DNA of 5,106 nucleotides from UBA922 sp035438805. Its GTDB lineage: Bacteria; Patescibacteriota; Patescibacteriia; Magasanikbacterales; UBA922. The stretch lies in the NCBI GenBank assembly GCA_035438805.1, contig DAORJA010000063.1, positions 1 to 5,106 on the forward strand, given 5' to 3'. Below, in pieces: positions 1-5,106 of the stretch (position 1 is the first letter of the stretch; each line of letters begins with the position of its first letter). The translations under genes were made by a program, and so were the position numbers. Below the pieces are notes generated by a model, which saw nothing but the letters and a program-made list of their open reading frames with translations, was not told the origin of the DNA and made no database searches.

Positions 1-194
1 CCCGAAGACCAATCAACAAGCTGCTCATAGTAGAGCCATAACCCTTTAATGGCGTTTTTTATTGCATTTTCTTGATAATCATACAATCGCACTGTATGAG
101 AGAAGCTTCTAAGGTCGACATTAGTCCACGTATCAGGAAGGTTCCCATACTGAACGTCTTCTACAATATCTTGAAGGAAAATTGACTTTGCCAT
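1..194 (-). CDS. res: Type III restriction enzyme Res subunit, N-terminal fragment (runs off left edge)
   Basis: The ATG at 194 opens a frame that stays open for 64 codons to the window edge, so only the N-terminus is visible. It contains LYDYQENAIKNAIKGLW (about residues 38-54), followed by LYYE. This matches the Q-motif-like region ahead of Walker A in Type III Res subunits, which are superfamily 2 helicases with a C-terminal PD-(D/E)XK nuclease. The Walker A, DEAD-type and nuclease motifs would lie outside the window and are not seen. Translation should be coupled to mod, whose stop is only 5 bases upstream, and a GGGGTGA Shine-Dalgarno lies inside the end of mod. Known role of the family: with Mod it forms the ATP-dependent complex that cleaves unmodified DNA after meeting a second site in opposite orientation. 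The Res call rests on this short motif plus position behind mod; intactness of the full gene cannot be judged. Confidence 0.85.
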   Translation of the reverse strand, partial: MAKSIFLQDIVEDVQYGNLPDTWTNVDLRSFSHTVRLYDYQENAIKNAIKGLWLYYEQLVDWSS

Positions 195-199
195 GTACG

Positions 200-2653
200 T
201 TATTCACCCCACCAAATAAGAGGTTTCATAATTTGAATGAGGTGGATTTTTTCTTTTAGTGTTATTTTTTCAGGGTTTATTTTCTCTATGGTACCGTCAA
301 TAAATTCTACGGAGTCAGGAGTTTTTCTCGATATCAACTTACCTGTAACATTTGATAGTGTTTCCGCAATATCAATGTCAGGGTACAGGAGAGAGAAATT
401 TATACTTAGATCATTATCTGAAGTTTTGATAAATTCAGAAAGTTTTTGATCTGTTTTAAAAACATACTGAGCAAAAGGAGACTTATTATTGTCCCAAATA
501 GTGAGATCACTATTTTTTGAATACTTCGCTCTCGCGAGAGTTTCCTCATACTGCTCGAGAGAGTAGTATTTAAAGAACGTGCTAACAGAGGAAGCGACTT
601 TTTTCATTTGAGGTATCACAATTGAGTCAAAGTGCTCGCCCATTTCGATGCCAATAAACTTCCTTTTTAGAAGAAGGGAGTTCTCGGTCGTTGTACCCGA
701 TCCCAAGAAAAAGTCACATACAATATCTCCTTCGTTAGAACAGAGTTGAATTACTCTCTGTAACACTTCGTCAGCGTTTTCCGTGGAAAATTTGCTCGAT
801 GAAAAGACACCGAATTCGTACCCGGGAATGTCAGTCCAGTTATTATCCAAAGAAACATGCGGATCTTGCAATCGTTCTGGCGTGTATGAAATTTTATTTC
901 CTTGACTATCGGTATACTTCAAATCCTTATTGATCCTTATCTGACCAAGTTTTGTTAATTCATCAATTTTTTCTTGACCATTTGTCCAATGCCTACCTTT
1001 AGGTGGGTAGAGTAATACTCTTTTTCCATCAACTTCAAAATACTTTGGTAGCTCACTAGACCCAGCAGAGTGTGCCCACTGCCATTTGGGATCAATTTCT
1101 CTTTTGCAGTAAATACATTGTCTTTCCCTGCTTACGGAATTCATTTTAAACTTTTTATAATCTTTCGAGTACAAAAATAGTGACTCTGTCGTATTGGTGA
1201 TACCGTCAGATTCTTTTTGGAATCTATTTAAGATGATTTCACCTTTAAAGTTTTCACTTGAAAAGATTGAGTCGAGAAGACTCCTCACAATGTAATTGCC
1301 GTTGTTATCACATCTTACAAAAATACTCCCCTCATCTTTTAAGAGTCCGTGAGCGAGTCGTAATCTATTTTCAAGCAAACTTGCCCAGTTACTATCTTTA
1401 TAATTTGTACGATATAGAAATTGATCAGACCCATCAAGATTAAATGGAGGATCAATGTATATACATTTCACTTTTTCGTGAAATTTTTCTTTTATGGTAT
1501 TGAGTGCCTGGTAATTCTCACTATGAATCAAAAATCCATCGATAGACTCATCAAGATTGCCTTGTTCTGTAATTAATTCTGATTCGATGCTTTTAAAGAA
1601 CTTTGTATCTATTGGCAAATGAATCTCTTTCTCAGAGAGTTTCTTTGTAAAATCAAAATCTGCTTTAACTATTCCAAGCTCTATCCATTCCTTTATCTGA
1701 TCCTTCGTCCCACTATGGTTCTTAATATTTTTTATCAATTCATCACTAAGCTTATCCATAGTGAGAACATAGTTTGTGTTCCGAACAAACTTTGGTTTGT
1801 TCCATACTTTTACTAACTCATCTTCAAATTGACCAATGAAATCAATTATCCTCTCTGCCCAATCCTTAAGCGCTTGAACTTTTTTGAATCGGTTGTGACT
1901 GAAATCGTTTAATTCTTTAAACATCCAGTTATACATGTAGAGATCGAACTGCTCCTTCAGGAATCCGCGCGCATCTTTATTAATGAAGAAGTCAACTTCT
2001 GATTGTTTTTCAAATACGCGAAACGCCTTTTCGATCACTTCTTGACTGATATTTTTTACTCCTGCATCTTTTATTGCTTTATAAATAGATTCGATTTTCG
2101 TTTTGTTACCACGTTCTGAGTATTGTGCAGTTATAAAAATAGTTTTCTTACCATCTTTATCAACAACCTTTTCATATACAAAAACAAGGTTTTTCCGCTC
2201 ATTACTCTGCTTGTTCTCAATACCTGAGGCATCAATAAAAAAGCTAAACGGATTGGATGTTTCGTCTTTTATTTCTATGGGAATGGATTGAAAAATTACA
2301 TCACTTTTTACGTAGTAGAGCATGTGGGTCTTCCAAAAAAGAACCACGTCTTTCCCTTCGGTATATACCTGTTCGTACACTTTCTGATAGTTTGGCGTAT
2401 GACGAAAATATATAGATCCACTCTCTGAGAAGTATCTATGGAAGAAGTTGAAAAGCTTGTCATAAAACTCCTCCTTAAAATCTCCATCAATTCGAGTGTC
2501 CGCCTCAATTTCTCGATTTAGCTCAGGGAATAGGGTATCAAAATACTGTTTTTTAATTTTAAGCAGGTTCACGTACCCTGAAGTACCCTCTATATCGGCT
2601 CCGGTAAAAATATCCCTCAGGGCATTTTTAAAAAGAGTTTCTTTTTTGCTCAT
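200..2653 (-). CDS. mod: Type III R-M DNA methyltransferase (Mod), N6-adenine, long N-terminal variant
   Basis: This 817-residue protein is a beta-class amino-methyltransferase. Catalytic motif IV is DPPF at residues 401-404, within CIYIDPPFN. The S-adenosylmethionine motif I is FLGSG at 649-653, within CDFFLGSGTT, so IV precedes I as in Type III Mod subunits. Between them (about 455-620) lies the presumed target recognition region, including a CIYC pair (C513/C516) and LYPPKGRHWTNGQEKID. STENADEVLQRVIQ precedes motif I, and FFKYYSLEQYEETLARAKY (693-711) follows it; both are typical of the family. Residues 1-370 are an extra module containing VLFWKTHMLYYVKSD and AFRVFEKQSEVDFFINK, which I recognise from longer relatives; EcoP15I Mod is about 645 residues. 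The ATG is fixed by an in-frame TGA 33 bases upstream, but no well-spaced Shine-Dalgarno precedes it. Mod dimers methylate one strand and supply specificity to Res. No simple-sequence repeat suggests phase variation. The gene is clearly AT-richer than genes to its right. Exact target is unknown. Confidence 0.95.
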   Translation of the reverse strand: MSKKETLFKNALRDIFTGADIEGTSGYVNLLKIKKQYFDTLFPELNREIEADTRIDGDFKEEFYDKLFNFFHRYFSESGSIYFRHTPNYQKVYEQVYTEGKDVVLFWKTHMLYYVKSDVIFQSIPIEIKDETSNPFSFFIDASGIENKQSNERKNLVFVYEKVVDKDGKKTIFITAQYSERGNKTKIESIYKAIKDAGVKNISQEVIEKAFRVFEKQSEVDFFINKDARGFLKEQFDLYMYNWMFKELNDFSHNRFKKVQALKDWAERIIDFIGQFEDELVKVWNKPKFVRNTNYVLTMDKLSDELIKNIKNHSGTKDQIKEWIELGIVKADFDFTKKLSEKEIHLPIDTKFFKSIESELITEQGNLDESIDGFLIHSENYQALNTIKEKFHEKVKCIYIDPPFNLDGSDQFLYRTNYKDSNWASLLENRLRLAHGLLKDEGSIFVRCDNNGNYIVRSLLDSIFSSENFKGEIILNRFQKESDGITNTTESLFLYSKDYKKFKMNSVSRERQCIYCKREIDPKWQWAHSAGSSELPKYFEVDGKRVLLYPPKGRHWTNGQEKIDELTKLGQIRINKDLKYTDSQGNKISYTPERLQDPHVSLDNNWTDIPGYEFGVFSSSKFSTENADEVLQRVIQLCSNEGDIVCDFFLGSGTTTENSLLLKRKFIGIEMGEHFDSIVIPQMKKVASSVSTFFKYYSLEQYEETLARAKYSKNSDLTIWDNNKSPFAQYVFKTDQKLSEFIKTSDNDLSINFSLLYPDIDIAETLSNVTGKLISRKTPDSVEFIDGTIEKINPEKITLKEKIHLIQIMKPLIWWGE
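204..210 (-). promoter_or_regulatory. Shine-Dalgarno of res, inside the end of mod
   Basis: On the minus strand GGGGTGA lies in the last codons of mod, 9 bases before the res ATG at 194. It supports that start and indicates that res is translated from the same message as mod, giving linked expression of the two subunits. Confidence 0.6.
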
Positions 2654-2677
2654 GGATACGCGTGAAAATCTACCTCA

Positions 2678-2737
2678 CTAGTATATAGACGGGAGATCTT
2701 TGCCGACTGGGCTGATAGTGAAGGTGGCAATCTTCAT
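2678..2737 (-). CDS. Possible 19-residue leader-type ORF upstream of mod
   Basis: In the 106-base gap between the DUF2726-like gene and mod, an ATG at 2737 opens a 19-codon frame ending in TAG at 2678, 24 bases before the mod ATG. It begins MKIATFTISP. AGGA lies 10 bases before the ATG, a workable Shine-Dalgarno. I do not recognise the peptide. It could be a small peptide, a translated leader that keeps ribosomes near the poorly initiated mod start, or chance; a frame of this size is easily random. An in-frame TAG lies just upstream, so it is not the tail of a longer gene here. Weakly supported. Confidence 0.2.
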   Translation of the reverse strand: MKIATFTISPVGKDLPSIY

Positions 2738-2759
2738 GATTCTATAATCCTACGCCTTC

Positions 2760-3296
2760 TTAGGCTTTATTCAAAACCCCCTGTTCGGACAGGATGCGAC
2801 CTATTTCTAAGGCGAATTCCTTACCTATTTGCACGGTATATAGCTTCAGACCAATATCACTGAAAATAGCCTGTTTGAGAGAATCGGACTCTGCTCTATC
2901 AGAGCGATTGTGAGAAGAGCCATTTAGCTCTATTGCGAATAGAGGACGAAAAGAGTGGTCAGTAATAAGAAAATCAACGTGTTTAGGGAGAATTTTATAG
3001 AGCTGGCGTCGATACCCTTTCCCATTAGTGGTTTCAACAATGTCAGCGATGCGCATTTTAGGAAACAAGTACCTGTCCGTAGGCAGCTGCTTCCTAAGTT
3101 CGAGAAAGAACGCCTGCTCTCGTGTATCCATTACGGAGGTACGTGTTCTATATGTTGAGTTACGCCGATGATCGTTACTACTATACCTATGCGAAGCTTT
3201 CTGCAATTCACCTATTGCCCCAAGCGTGGTTCCTAGGAAAACTAATGCAAGGACTACCCAGCCAAGTGAACCTAGCTGATCAAGCATAGATATCAA
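2760..3296 (-). CDS. Membrane-anchored DUF2726-like putative nuclease (PD-(D/E)XK superfamily)
   Basis: The 178-residue product has one predicted membrane helix near residues 12-28 (LGWVVLALVFLGTTLGAIG), a basic linker to about residue 55, and a C-terminal domain resembling DUF2726. The conserved pieces are TREQAFFLELRKQL (E60), FPKMRIADIV, KHVDFLITD (D108), FAIELNGSSHN (E123, N125) and a lysine at 141, laid out like a D...ExK-type nuclease core. Family members usually read ELD where this one reads ELN, so activity is uncertain. Start choice: TTG at 3296 has GTGAG only 5 bases upstream, while the ATG at 3287 would leave 14 bases; TTG is favoured, and the alternative product is 175 residues. 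The gene starts 2 bases after the S49 peptidase stop, implying a shared transcript. Its base composition lies between that of the peptidase and mod. A role in DNA processing or defence at the membrane is inference only; the substrate is unknown. Confidence 0.7.
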   Translation of the reverse strand: MISMLDQLGSLGWVVLALVFLGTTLGAIGELQKASHRYSSNDHRRNSTYRTRTSVMDTREQAFFLELRKQLPTDRYLFPKMRIADIVETTNGKGYRRQLYKILPKHVDFLITDHSFRPLFAIELNGSSHNRSDRAESDSLKQAIFSDIGLKLYTVQIGKEFALEIGRILSEQGVLNKA

Positions 3297-3298
3297 TG

Positions 3299-4120
3299 TT
3301 ACTCACACAACACCACGTCCTCCCCCTCCATCTCAAGCGCCTCTGCAAACCACACCCTCGCCGCCTCCTTATCCCCTATCTGATCCACTAACCCTGCAGC
3401 AAGCGCATCACTTCCAAGCATGCTTGAGCCGTCGGCAAGCGCCGTTACCGTCTCAAGCGGCAGTGCGCGATTCTCCGCTATCTGACGTATAAACTCCTGC
3501 GACATCTTATCCACGCTCTCCTGAAGAAGGTCGCGCTCCTCATCAGTCAGGAACTTATCCGGGTTCCCTGTATCTTTATAGCGCCCTGACGCAAGCTCGA
3601 TGAAGGAAAGACCGTTATCTTCATTCTGCCCTACCGCTTCAAGGTACGACATAGTGACGCCAATGGAGCCAACATCTGAAACCGTTGAGGCAAAGATGCG
3701 ATCAGCGCCTGACGCTGCCCAGTACCCTGCGGAGAGCCCTTGATCACGAATGACGGCAGCGCTTATAAGCGGAGAGCGTTTCAAATCGTTGGCCATCGCC
3801 TCTCCTGAATACGGAGACCCGCCCGGAGAATCTATAGAGACGATGACGCCTTGAATATTAGGATCACCCTCAGCAGCACGCAGCATCATCTCAAAGTCGT
3901 CGAGCGTGGAAGAGAGTATCTGCTCCCCGAACTCGTCATAGTAGGTATAGGACGTGATCTGGTCGTGAACGGGAATGACGGCAATGTTACACGTGCCGTC
4001 AGAGATACTCATGGACCAGTCTGTATATACCCAGAACGAGATAGCAGCCCCCACGCCAACCACTACTAATACGGCAAGACCCCATGCGGCGCTCCGCGCC
4101 AGTTCTCGTAGAAAAGTCAT
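3299..4120 (-). CDS. sppA: S49 family signal peptide peptidase (SppA-like)
   Basis: This 273-residue protein is a single-pass, short-form SppA, near the size of such bacterial peptidases rather than the double-domain E. coli enzyme of about 618. A membrane helix spans about residues 12-31 after a basic N-terminus, placing the catalytic domain outside the membrane. NIAVIPVHDQI (45-55) starts the fold. VSIDSPGGS (94-102) is the oxyanion-hole region. DQGLSAGYWAASGADRIFAS holds the predicted nucleophile Ser130, and SGRYKDTGNP the general base Lys182. Their 52-residue spacing equals that of B. subtilis SppA (S147/K199). VGSIGV (150-155) is the usual family motif. The familiar AASGGYW reads GLSAGYW here. 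Family role: cleaving remnant signal peptides and other membrane-bound peptides. AGGGA lies almost against the ATG, too close for normal use, and a -10-like box precedes it, so the message may be leaderless. Likely cotranscribed with the downstream nuclease-like gene. Confidence 0.92.
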   Translation of the reverse strand: MTFLRELARSAAWGLAVLVVVGVGAAISFWVYTDWSMSISDGTCNIAVIPVHDQITSYTYYDEFGEQILSSTLDDFEMMLRAAEGDPNIQGVIVSIDSPGGSPYSGEAMANDLKRSPLISAAVIRDQGLSAGYWAASGADRIFASTVSDVGSIGVTMSYLEAVGQNEDNGLSFIELASGRYKDTGNPDKFLTDEERDLLQESVDKMSQEFIRQIAENRALPLETVTALADGSSMLGSDALAAGLVDQIGDKEAARVWFAEALEMEGEDVVLCE

Positions 4121-4126
4121 GTCCCT

Positions 4127-4135
4127 ATGATAGCA
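4127..4135 (-). promoter_or_regulatory. Possible extended -10 element for the S49 peptidase gene
   Basis: On the minus strand TGC-TATCAT (5 of 6 matches to TATAAT, with an extended TGn) ends 6 bases before the ATG at 4120. Transcription from it would start at or next to the ATG, giving a leaderless message. No convincing -35 is found; that position falls inside the upstream hairpin. The assignment is tentative. Confidence 0.3.
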
Positions 4136-4136
4136 A

Positions 4137-4162
4137 GAGGCCGGTCATACAAGACCGGCCTC
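4137..4162 (-). terminator. GC-rich hairpin, probable terminator after the 36-residue protein gene
   Basis: Positions 4137-4146 (GAGGCCGGTC) pair perfectly with 4153-4162 around a 6-base loop, giving a 10-bp stem with 8 G-C pairs. It lies 21 bases after the stop of the small membrane-protein gene and 16 bases before the S49 peptidase start. In the minus direction it is followed by TTGCTATCAT, a poor U-tract, so termination may be partial. It could also be a transcript-stabilising or attenuating structure. No plus-strand gene ends at it. Confidence 0.6.
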
Positions 4163-4183
4163 GTGCAAAACCTATGCGTATCT

Positions 4184-4294
4184 CTAGAGACCGAGTGGCA
4201 CCATGCTGAAGATAAAGCTTGCAGCCACGAGCCCTACGACGACTACCTTCAAGGTCGTCCAGAGCACCTTCTTAACGGTTATCTTTTTGCTCAT
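4184..4294 (-). CDS. Small single-helix membrane protein, 36 residues
   Basis: An ATG at 4294 opens a 36-codon frame ending in TAG at 4184. The N-terminus, MSKKITVKKVLWTTLK, has five lysines and no acidic residue; the rest, starting VVVVGLVAASFIF and ending MVPLGL, is hydrophobic. This predicts a single helix (about 17-35) with the basic tail inside by the positive-inside rule. Support for a real gene: it starts 9 bases after the preceding gene's stop on the same strand, it has a clear charge-then-hydrophobic pattern, and a strong hairpin follows 21 bases after its stop. There is no Shine-Dalgarno, so it would depend on translational coupling to the upstream gene. I do not recognise the family. 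It could be a small subunit or regulator of a membrane complex, but the sequence gives no specific partner. Confidence 0.6.
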   Translation of the reverse strand: MSKKITVKKVLWTTLKVVVVGLVAASFIFSMVPLGL

Positions 4295-4303
4295 AGGGAA
4301 TAA

Positions 4304-4828
4304 CTAGATAGTGAACAACGTCTCGTAGTTGCCGCGAGAACCCTCTTCCTCTGCCGAACCTTCTTCAATAGTACCGTGCTTCACGACATACGCACCATTC
4401 TCATAGAAGATGCCAACTTCATCCCCTGCTCCTGCCCAGTAGCAGATGACGCCCGTAAGTTCGTTTGCCGTAAGCGGCCATGCCGTCGTTGGTTCACCAA
4501 CCACCGAGCAGTGGCCTTCATAGGTACCCACTACCTTGGACTCTCCATTATGCGTAAGCGTTACCTGTGTCGTATCAGCGCCGGTCGTTGGGTTCCCGCC
4601 CACAATAGCGAATGACCATTGGAACGTGTGCGTTGCCTCCTCTCCTCCCTTTGCTTCAAGCATGACTTCATTGTCCTCTGTCGACGCAGCAGGCGCCTGT
4701 GCTCGGTTGGTAAGGATAAAGTAGCCGAGCCCCACAAGTGCGAGGGCAACGATTCCGGCCCCCACCCACTGCATTGCAGCGGATTTCTTCCCCTCAGCAA
4801 GCAATTTCTGTTGTTCTTTTTGTTCCAT
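4304..4828 (-). CDS. Membrane-anchored hypothetical protein with a small extracytoplasmic domain
   Basis: The 174-residue product has a short, charged cytoplasmic tail (MEQKEQQKLLAEGKKSA), a clear membrane helix at about residues 20-40 (WVGAGIVALALVGLGYFIL), a small-residue linker, and an outward domain from about 55 to 174. The domain has beta-like alternation (HTFQWSFAIVG, TQVTLTHNGESKVVGTYEG) and exactly two cysteines, C107 in GHCSVV and C129 in GVICYWAG, which could form a disulfide. An acidic EEGSAEEEG stretch lies near the end. It resembles a family of uncharacterised proteins I associate with Parcubacteria, recognised from memory only; no function is known to me. There is no lipobox. 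The ATG at 4828 has no usable Shine-Dalgarno, only GGA one base away. It is the first gene of a minus-strand pair with the 36-residue protein and diverges from the gene at 4950. Confidence 0.75.
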   Translation of the reverse strand: MEQKEQQKLLAEGKKSAAMQWVGAGIVALALVGLGYFILTNRAQAPAASTEDNEVMLEAKGGEEATHTFQWSFAIVGGNPTTGADTTQVTLTHNGESKVVGTYEGHCSVVGEPTTAWPLTANELTGVICYWAGAGDEVGIFYENGAYVVKHGTIEEGSAEEEGSRGNYETLFTI

Positions 4829-4836
4829 ATCCGTGC

Positions 4837-4842
4837 ATTTTA
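4837..4842 (-). promoter_or_regulatory. Possible -10 box for the 174-residue protein gene
   Basis: On the minus strand TAAAAT (5 of 6 matches to TATAAT) ends 8 bases before the ATG at 4828, so a transcript from it would have almost no leader. No good -35 is visible at 16-18 bases. Together with the absent Shine-Dalgarno this fits leaderless expression, but a single hexamer is weak evidence. Confidence 0.28.
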
Positions 4843-4869
4843 CCCTGCCCGCCTGAGGTCGCTAGGAGT

Positions 4870-4898
4870 TTGACTAGGATATTTATTTGTAGCATAGT
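4870..4898 (+). promoter_or_regulatory. Candidate sigma70-type promoter for the plus-strand gene
   Basis: TTGACT (4870-4875, 5 of 6 matches to TTGACA) is followed after exactly 17 bases by CATAGT (4893-4898, 4 of 6 matches to TATAAT). Transcription would start near 4905, leaving a leader of about 45 bases before the ATG at 4950. The leader includes the arms CCCTG (4908-4912) and CAGGG (4923-4927). The position in a divergent gap is suitable. Confidence 0.4.
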
Positions 4899-4935
4899 GC
4901 GAGTATTCCCTGTCCTACGACTCAGGGTGCACATT

Positions 4936-4942
4936 AGAGGGG
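4936..4942 (+). promoter_or_regulatory. Strong Shine-Dalgarno of the plus-strand gene
   Basis: AGAGGGG lies 7 bases before the ATG at 4950, near-ideal spacing. It is the clearest ribosome binding site in the window, contrasts with the minus-strand genes that lack one, and decides this start. Confidence 0.65.
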
Positions 4943-4949
4943 TCACAGT

Positions 4950-5106
4950 ATGACCGACACAAGTACCGGTACGACGGCGCCCAGTACGCAAGAACGTATT
5001 GAGCAAATTCAACGGCAAGTGGAACGAGGCAAGGCGCGCGCAAAAACGCATGGCCGGCTCCGATTTCTCTTTCTGCTCGAAGGCACGGGACTCACGTTCA
5101 GCGTCT
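4950..5106 (+). CDS. Hypothetical protein, N-terminal fragment (runs off right edge)
   Basis: From the ATG at 4950 the frame is open for 52 codons to the window edge. The N-terminus is rich in threonine and serine (MTDTSTGTTAPSTQ) and probably disordered. It is followed by a charged, helix-prone stretch (ERIEQIQRQVERGKARAK) and then a hydrophobic segment beginning RFLFLLEGTGLTF at about residue 38, which could be a beta strand and turn or the start of a membrane segment. No family is recognisable from this much. Support comes from the well-placed Shine-Dalgarno, a candidate promoter, and GC-rich codons like the other right-hand genes. An 85-codon minus-strand frame over the same bases has no comparable support. 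Confidence 0.65.
   Translation, partial: MTDTSTGTTAPSTQERIEQIQRQVERGKARAKTHGRLRFLFLLEGTGLTFSV

Noticed and set aside
241..2653. Plus-strand open frames of 60-70 codons inside mod
   Set aside because: They lie antisense to a well-supported methyltransferase, have no recognisable motifs and no ribosome sites; they are shadow frames.
200..2653. Phase-variable repeat tract in mod, as seen in some Type III systems
   Set aside because: The longest homopolymers seen are about 6 bases and no tandem short repeat was found, so there is no sign of slipped-strand switching.
2743..2748. Perfect plus-strand TATAAT in the gap before mod
   Set aside because: No -35 lies at 16-18 bases, and no plus-strand gene follows; it would only transcribe antisense to the nuclease-like gene.
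2754..2765. Small hairpin GCCT/AGGC at the end of the DUF2726-like gene
   Set aside because: Only a 4-bp stem, with no U-tract in the minus direction; too weak to call a terminator.
4794..5051. 85-codon minus-strand frame covering the divergent gap
   Set aside because: It overlaps the well-supported starts of both flanking genes, has arginine/threonine-rich composition typical of an antisense frame, and lacks a ribosome site.
1..5106. CRISPR array, tRNA, rRNA, insertion sequence or attachment site
   Set aside because: No regularly spaced direct repeats, cloverleaf-like sequence, transposase frame or flanking repeats were seen on reading both strands.

Overview
The window looks like a piece of a bacterial chromosome, most plausibly from a Patescibacteria/CPR-type organism (Parcubacteria-like). 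The suggestion rests on remembered resemblance: short proteins with an N-terminal lysine- or glutamine-rich tail, one membrane helix and a small secreted domain, beside a compact single-helix S49 peptidase. No marker gene is present, so the taxonomy is a moderate-confidence inference. The standard genetic code fits all frames.

Right part (about 3300-5106) is GC-rich; sampled lines give 55-63% G+C. At the far right, a partial plus-strand gene of unknown function begins at 4950 with a strong Shine-Dalgarno. Divergent from it across a 121-base gap, a minus-strand pair encodes a 174-residue membrane-anchored protein with an outward domain and a 36-residue single-helix membrane protein. A 10-bp perfect GC-rich hairpin follows. 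Only 16 bases beyond it begins an SppA-like S49 signal peptide peptidase with a recognisable Ser130/Lys182 dyad.

Middle (2760-3296): two bases after the peptidase stop, a membrane-anchored DUF2726-like (PD-(D/E)XK superfamily) putative nuclease begins, probably from TTG. Its base composition (35-45% G+C in sampled lines) lies between its two flanks.

Left part (1-2653) is AT-rich (about 33% G+C in positions 1501-1620). It carries a Type III restriction-modification operon read leftward: an 817-residue Mod methyltransferase (DPPF, then FLGSG, the beta-class order) with an extra N-terminal module of about 370 residues. Five bases later comes the first 64 codons of the Res helicase/nuclease subunit, which runs off the left edge. 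Mod methylates adenine in one strand of an asymmetric site; Mod and Res together would cut unmodified DNA in an ATP-dependent way. The composition shift suggests that the R-M cassette, perhaps with the DUF2726 gene, was acquired into a host region.

No tRNA, rRNA, CRISPR array, insertion sequence or long repeat was seen. No wholly new system is obvious. The best candidates for a second look are the membrane-anchored nuclease beside the Type III system, the 36-residue membrane protein, and the apparent lack of leaders on several minus-strand genes.
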